This document shows, one piece after another, positions 61,005 through 64,000 of a DNA stretch of 64,000 bases; within the stretch, counting starts at the first letter, position 1; every line of letters starts with the position of its first letter. The DNA comes from UBA995 sp035477115. Lineage in GTDB: Bacteria > Bacillota > Sulfobacillia > UBA995. The position numbers and the translations under genes were made by a program. The notes beneath the pieces are model-generated. The model did not search any database and was not told the origin of the DNA. It saw only the letters and a list, made by a program, of their open reading frames with translations. Location: the NCBI GenBank assembly GCA_035477115.1, contig DATIKW010000041.1, forward strand, positions 1-64,000. Reading direction: 5' to 3'.

Positions 61005-61727
61005 TTGGGCCTGATGCGAGGGACATATCTGGCCGAGATTGGCCGGCTGGCCGGCGTAGGTGAGGCACGCCTGGCAGGGCGTTGGGCGAAGCCGGCGCAG
61101 CCCGATGCGCAATCACTCTGCCACGGGTTGCTGGAACCCGTACTCTCGCTCATCGATGGGCAGGAATGCCATTTCCCCGGCCATGCTATCCGGGTCGCCG
61201 CACTGGCCGATAACCTGGCCCGCCGCCGGGGACTTGGACCTCGCCGGCGATTCCATCTCCGACTGGCCAGCCTCATCCACGACCTCGGCAAGGCCGCCGT
61301 ACCGGCGAGCGTCCTCGCCAAGCCGGCTCCGCTAACGGCTGATGAGAGGCAGCTTGTCCAGCAGCACCCGGTCCTTTCCGCCGCCATAGCCGGCCTGATC
61401 ACTGACAGTCGCGACGTCGTGGAAGCCGTCCTGCATCATCACGAGTGGTGGGACGGGACCGGCTATCCTCATGGGCTGCGCGGGGAAGAAATCCCCCTGC
61501 TGGCCCGCATCCTCTGCCTCGTGGACAGCTATGACGCCATGACTTGCGACCGGCCCTATCGCGGGTCCCTGACCACCGAGGAAACCCAAGCGGAGCTTGC
61601 CCGGGGAGCCGGCACCCAGTTTGAGCCACGGCTGGTAAGGCTATTCCTCGCAGTCATGGCGGGGGCGGGTTCTGAACCCGCCCCGAAGGTCGATGTCCAT
61701 CCGCGTCCGCTGCTCATCCGGCACTGA
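61005..61727 (+). CDS. HD-GYP domain phosphodiesterase-like protein
   Basis: A 240-residue protein dominated by an HD-GYP domain, which in characterised members hydrolyses cyclic di-GMP. Metal-site motifs: HAIRVAALADNLARR, HDLGKAAVPASVLAKP, HHHEWWDGTGYPHGLRGEEIPLLARIL with the GYP box, and DSYDAMTCDRPYR. A PAS or receiver domain is absent; the first 40 residues are unassigned. TTG 61005 has GGAGGTG five bases upstream. The last 22 residues (from VMAGAGSEPAPK) are encoded by dispersed repeat copy G, so the natural C-terminus has been replaced or extended. It overlaps the PaaK-like gene by 14 bases, tail to tail. Confidence 0.9.
   Translation: MGLMRGTYLAEIGRLAGVGEARLAGRWAKPAQPDAQSLCHGLLEPVLSLIDGQECHFPGHAIRVAALADNLARRRGLGPRRRFHLRLASLIHDLGKAAVPASVLAKPAPLTADERQLVQQHPVLSAAIAGLITDSRDVVEAVLHHHEWWDGTGYPHGLRGEEIPLLARILCLVDSYDAMTCDRPYRGSLTTEETQAELARGAGTQFEPRLVRLFLAVMAGAGSEPAPKVDVHPRPLLIRH
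61661..61685. repeat. Dispersed repeat copy G, inside the HD-GYP gene
   Basis: A hairpin with 10-bp arms GGGGCGGGTT / AACCCGCCCC and loop CTG, lying in the coding sequence of the HD-GYP protein near its 3' end. Translation of this kind of repeat gives the AGAGSEPAP peptide seen there. Confidence 0.8.
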
Positions 61728-63048
61728 AGGTGACCCGTTCCTCCCTCGGCTCCCGATCGGTTGCCAGGCGGCGCTGAAGCTCCGCCGCGGCGAGGACCTC
61801 CACCCGATCCGGCTCGTATCCCAGCGTACCCCTTACCAGCCGCCGCAATTCGGCGTCCATCCGCTCCGGGTCCGCCCCCGGGTCGGCCGGCGAGGCGGCA
61901 ACCGTCAGTTTCCCCTCCGCCAAGGCGAGTTGCCATAGCCCGACCACCTCGCAGGCATCAAGCGCTTGGCGCAGACCGGCGACGGGGATTTCTCGCGCCG
62001 GGTAGACCAGAGGGCCCAGTCGAGGGACTCGCGTGCCGCAGCCGGGGCAGGGGGTGGTCGTGATGCCGCCCTCCACGATGTCGCCCGTGCGGTAGCGCAA
62101 GAGGAAGGTGGCCCGCGCGTCGAGATGGGTGAGGACGAGTTCTCCGGTCTCTCCTTCTCCCCGGCGCTCTCCGGTAACCGGGTCGACGATCTCCAGGAAC
62201 TCGAAGTCAGGGTAGGTATGGTAACCATGGCCGCCGCGGCACTCCGCCCAACCGGCCTTCGCCTCGGTCAGGAGGTAGACGCCGTGGACGGCCTCGGGAA
62301 GGGCCGGCGCACCCACGGCGGCCAGCGCTTCACTCAAACGCCGGCGCGTGCCGGCCGTGGCCGGCTCGCCCGTGATCAACACCCGCTCCAGCTTCTCCAG
62401 CCGGACCCCCTGTCGTGCGCCCACGTTCAAGGCGTAGGTGAGGAAGTTGGGGCACCCGACCAGGGTAGCGGCCCGGGTATTGGCCAGGGCCGTCAGCGTC
62501 TTGTCCACATCCATCACCCGCGGGCCGCCCGTCTGGACGGCGGTGATGCCCTGATCGAGCGTCGCCGCCGCGATCTGCCAGAAGGACAGATACGGTCCGT
62601 ACGGTACGGCGTTGACGAGGGGGCGTTCCCCGTTGACCCCGGCAATCTGGAACAGGCGACGGCCGGCCGCTGCCGTCTGCTCGAGATCATGACGGCTATA
62701 GAAGATCGGCGTGAGGGGAGTGGTCCGGCCTCCGGCGAAGAATGCTTGAACGGGGCGAGTCTTGTCGGTTGCAGTAGCCCCGCCCGCATCCCGTTCCAGG
62801 CAGAACAGGAATGGGTCGCTTTCTTGCCGGCAAAGCTGCGCCACCGCCGCTCGGTCGGTGAAGGGCAGTCGAGCGAGGTGGTCGGTACGGGACAGATCGT
62901 CCGGCCCCAGTCCGGCCTGCTGCATCAGCCGGCGGTAATGGCGGTGATGGGGGTATACGAGTTCCCGGACGGCGCGGGCCAGGGCACGATCCTGCATCGT
63001 CCGGATTTCCGCAGGGTTCATCCTGCGAAGTTTGGCATAGTCCAACAC
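61714..63048 (-). CDS. PaaK-like adenylate-forming enzyme (phenylacetate-CoA ligase family), first of tandem pair
   Basis: A 444-residue AMP-binding protein of the phenylacetate-CoA ligase family, which activates carboxylates as acyl-adenylates and usually transfers them to CoA. Seen: HYRRLMQQAGLGPDDL near the start, LVGCPNFLTYAL, ITGEPATAGTRRRL, the GYHTYPDFEFLEIVDP block, ETGELVLTHL, and LLRYRTGDI with the adenylate-contacting Asp. A zinc-like CPGCG lies at about residue 320. The usual Ser/Thr/Gly-rich P-loop is weak here (AFFAGGRTTPLTPIF). Start ATG 63048 lies 27 bp after the upstream homologue. Substrate unknown. Confidence 0.82.
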   Translation of the reverse strand: MLDYAKLRRMNPAEIRTMQDRALARAVRELVYPHHRHYRRLMQQAGLGPDDLSRTDHLARLPFTDRAAVAQLCRQESDPFLFCLERDAGGATATDKTRPVQAFFAGGRTTPLTPIFYSRHDLEQTAAAGRRLFQIAGVNGERPLVNAVPYGPYLSFWQIAAATLDQGITAVQTGGPRVMDVDKTLTALANTRAATLVGCPNFLTYALNVGARQGVRLEKLERVLITGEPATAGTRRRLSEALAAVGAPALPEAVHGVYLLTEAKAGWAECRGGHGYHTYPDFEFLEIVDPVTGERRGEGETGELVLTHLDARATFLLRYRTGDIVEGGITTTPCPGCGTRVPRLGPLVYPAREIPVAGLRQALDACEVVGLWQLALAEGKLTVAASPADPGADPERMDAELRRLVRGTLGYEPDRVEVLAAAELQRRLATDREPREERVTFSAG

Positions 63049-63075
63049 GTCCTGTGATCCTCCCCCGCGGCCGGG

Positions 63076-64000
63076 TTACACCCGCGGCCGGTTATCGACA
63101 ATGCGCTTTTCTTTGAGTTCCGTTTCCATGCCCAGTCGGCTGAGCATCTCCGGCATGGCGGTCAGCAGGATGTCCGTGGGCGCAACCTCCGTCTCGCGCA
63201 AGACCCGCTCGCGCAGGTCCGCCTTGAGCGATTCCACGTTGACTTCTGGCCTTGGGACCACTCGCAGATAAATCTCATCGAGGTCATAGGGGTCGTCATT
63301 GCGCTTTCGGAGTTCCACTTGCCATTCCAGCAGGTCGGGATGACCCATCAGTAGCGGGAAGAAGTTGTTCAGGTTCACGAGCGTCCCTTTGATCTTGGTG
63401 AGGGCGAACTCTCTGAACTCGGAACGTCGCTGGATATTGGCGCTTATGCGGGGGACGGTGCGGCCGCAGTTGGGGCAAGGACGGTAGGTGATGCCGCCGG
63501 CGGCGATGTCTCCCGTCCGGTAACGCAAGACGCAGGTTCCCCGCCAGTCAAGGGCGGTGTAGACGATCTCCCCGCTCTCTCCTTCGCCCACCGGTCTGCC
63601 GGTGTCAGGGTCCACGGCCTCGATGATTTCCAGGTCGGGGTAGGTGTGATAGCCGTGGGACTCTTCCGCCGGGCACTCGGCCCAGGCGAGGCGGCTCTCG
63701 GTACAGGCATAGGTAGCCAGCACATTGACGTGCCCCGCCCCCAGCTTGCCGAGGGCTTCGCGGACCTTCTCCTTCAGCCCCGGCGGCACGCGTTCCCCCC
63801 CGAAGAGCACGAGTCGCACATGGCGGAAGTCCCTTCCCTGGCGCACTGCTTCCCGGAGGAAGAAGTAAGCGTAGCCGGGTATGAATACCAGCACGGTCGC
63901 GCCCAAGGTCTCCACCGCGTCCATCAGGTTCGGGGTGCCCATGATCTTGCCGCCGCCCGAATGCAGGACCAGGCTGCCCTGAGCCTCGGCCGCGAAGTAG
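63076..64000 (-). CDS. PaaK-like adenylate-forming enzyme, second of tandem pair; 5' end beyond window
   Basis: The C-terminal 308 residues or so of a second phenylacetate-CoA-ligase-like protein. The frame is still open at base 64000, reading YFAAEAQGSLVLHSGGGKIMG at the edge; LHSGGGK resembles the family's P-loop. Further blocks are VLVFIPGYAYFFLREAV, LVLFGGERVPPGLKEKV, GYHTYPDLEIIEAVDP, VLRYRTGDIAAGGI, a CPNCG pair and a C-terminal KIKGTLVNLNNFFPLL domain. It resembles the downstream gene and is probably a duplicate that diverged. The ATG at 63942 is internal. Confidence 0.85.
   Translation of the reverse strand, partial: YFAAEAQGSLVLHSGGGKIMGTPNLMDAVETLGATVLVFIPGYAYFFLREAVRQGRDFRHVRLVLFGGERVPPGLKEKVREALGKLGAGHVNVLATYACTESRLAWAECPAEESHGYHTYPDLEIIEAVDPDTGRPVGEGESGEIVYTALDWRGTCVLRYRTGDIAAGGITYRPCPNCGRTVPRISANIQRRSEFREFALTKIKGTLVNLNNFFPLLMGHPDLLEWQVELRKRNDDPYDLDEIYLRVVPRPEVNVESLKADLRERVLRETEVAPTDILLTAMPEMLSRLGMETELKEKRIVDNRPRV

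Overview
The window is high-GC bacterial DNA. It probably comes from an anaerobic, Wood-Ljungdahl-using member of the Bacillota (Clostridia-like). Evidence for this is a CO dehydrogenase/acetyl-CoA synthase (CODH/ACS) operon, a ferredoxin-dependent 2-oxoacid oxidoreductase, and a multi-subunit NAD-linked formate dehydrogenase. A YaaH-like GH18/LysM cell-wall hydrolase, an SLH-domain protein and many TTG/GTG starts behind strong GGAGG sites point the same way. No rRNA, tRNA, CRISPR array or intact insertion sequence was seen. The genus cannot be set from the sequence alone.

Layout. 1-3134 (- strand): an exported subtilase cut by the window edge, and a D-aminoacylase-type amidohydrolase. 3402-10692 (+): a six-gene C1 operon in the order acsE, cdhD/acsD, cdhA, cdhB, cdhC, cdhE/acsC. 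Its CODH, epsilon and ACS subunits have the architecture of the archaeal ACDS complex, while the methyl-transfer genes are of the acetogen kind; this hybrid is the most interesting system here. 10732-12201: a terminator, dispersed repeats, IS21-like terminal repeats, a DUF2283 gene and a decayed HicB antitoxin, i.e. a scar region. 12202-15597 (+): DUF166 protein plus a two-subunit 2-oxoacid:ferredoxin oxidoreductase. 15598-21444 (-): DUF1275 membrane protein, then formate dehydrogenase with NuoE/NuoF-like partners. Together these modules could carry CO2 to formate, CO2 to CO to acetyl-CoA, and acetyl-CoA to 2-oxoacids.

21647-43174 is an accessory stretch rich in peptide and amide hydrolysis. 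It holds a DUF1028 protein, a WYL regulator, a nagB interrupted by one in-frame TAG, an oligopeptide-type ABC transporter without its ATPases, and S9, M19, M28 and S8 peptidase-family proteins. It also has two class C beta-lactamase-like serine hydrolases, a LarA-type racemase, an MNT/HEPN toxin-antitoxin pair and trpS. 43297-64000 is mostly housekeeping and envelope: a NatAB-like exporter, a MATE transporter, two divergent GH18 proteins, fabI, cysS, a ceramidase-like membrane enzyme, an FmdB protein, the nifS-thiI sulfur-relay pair, a DUF421 protein, an HD-GYP protein and two tandem PaaK-like adenylate-forming enzymes (the last cut by the window edge).

A family of short dispersed repeats is scattered at gene ends throughout. 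It combines a CATGCCCC..GAAAACGG module with a hairpin of 10-13 bp arms. One copy supplies the stop codon of a GH18 gene and another encodes the tail of the HD-GYP protein.
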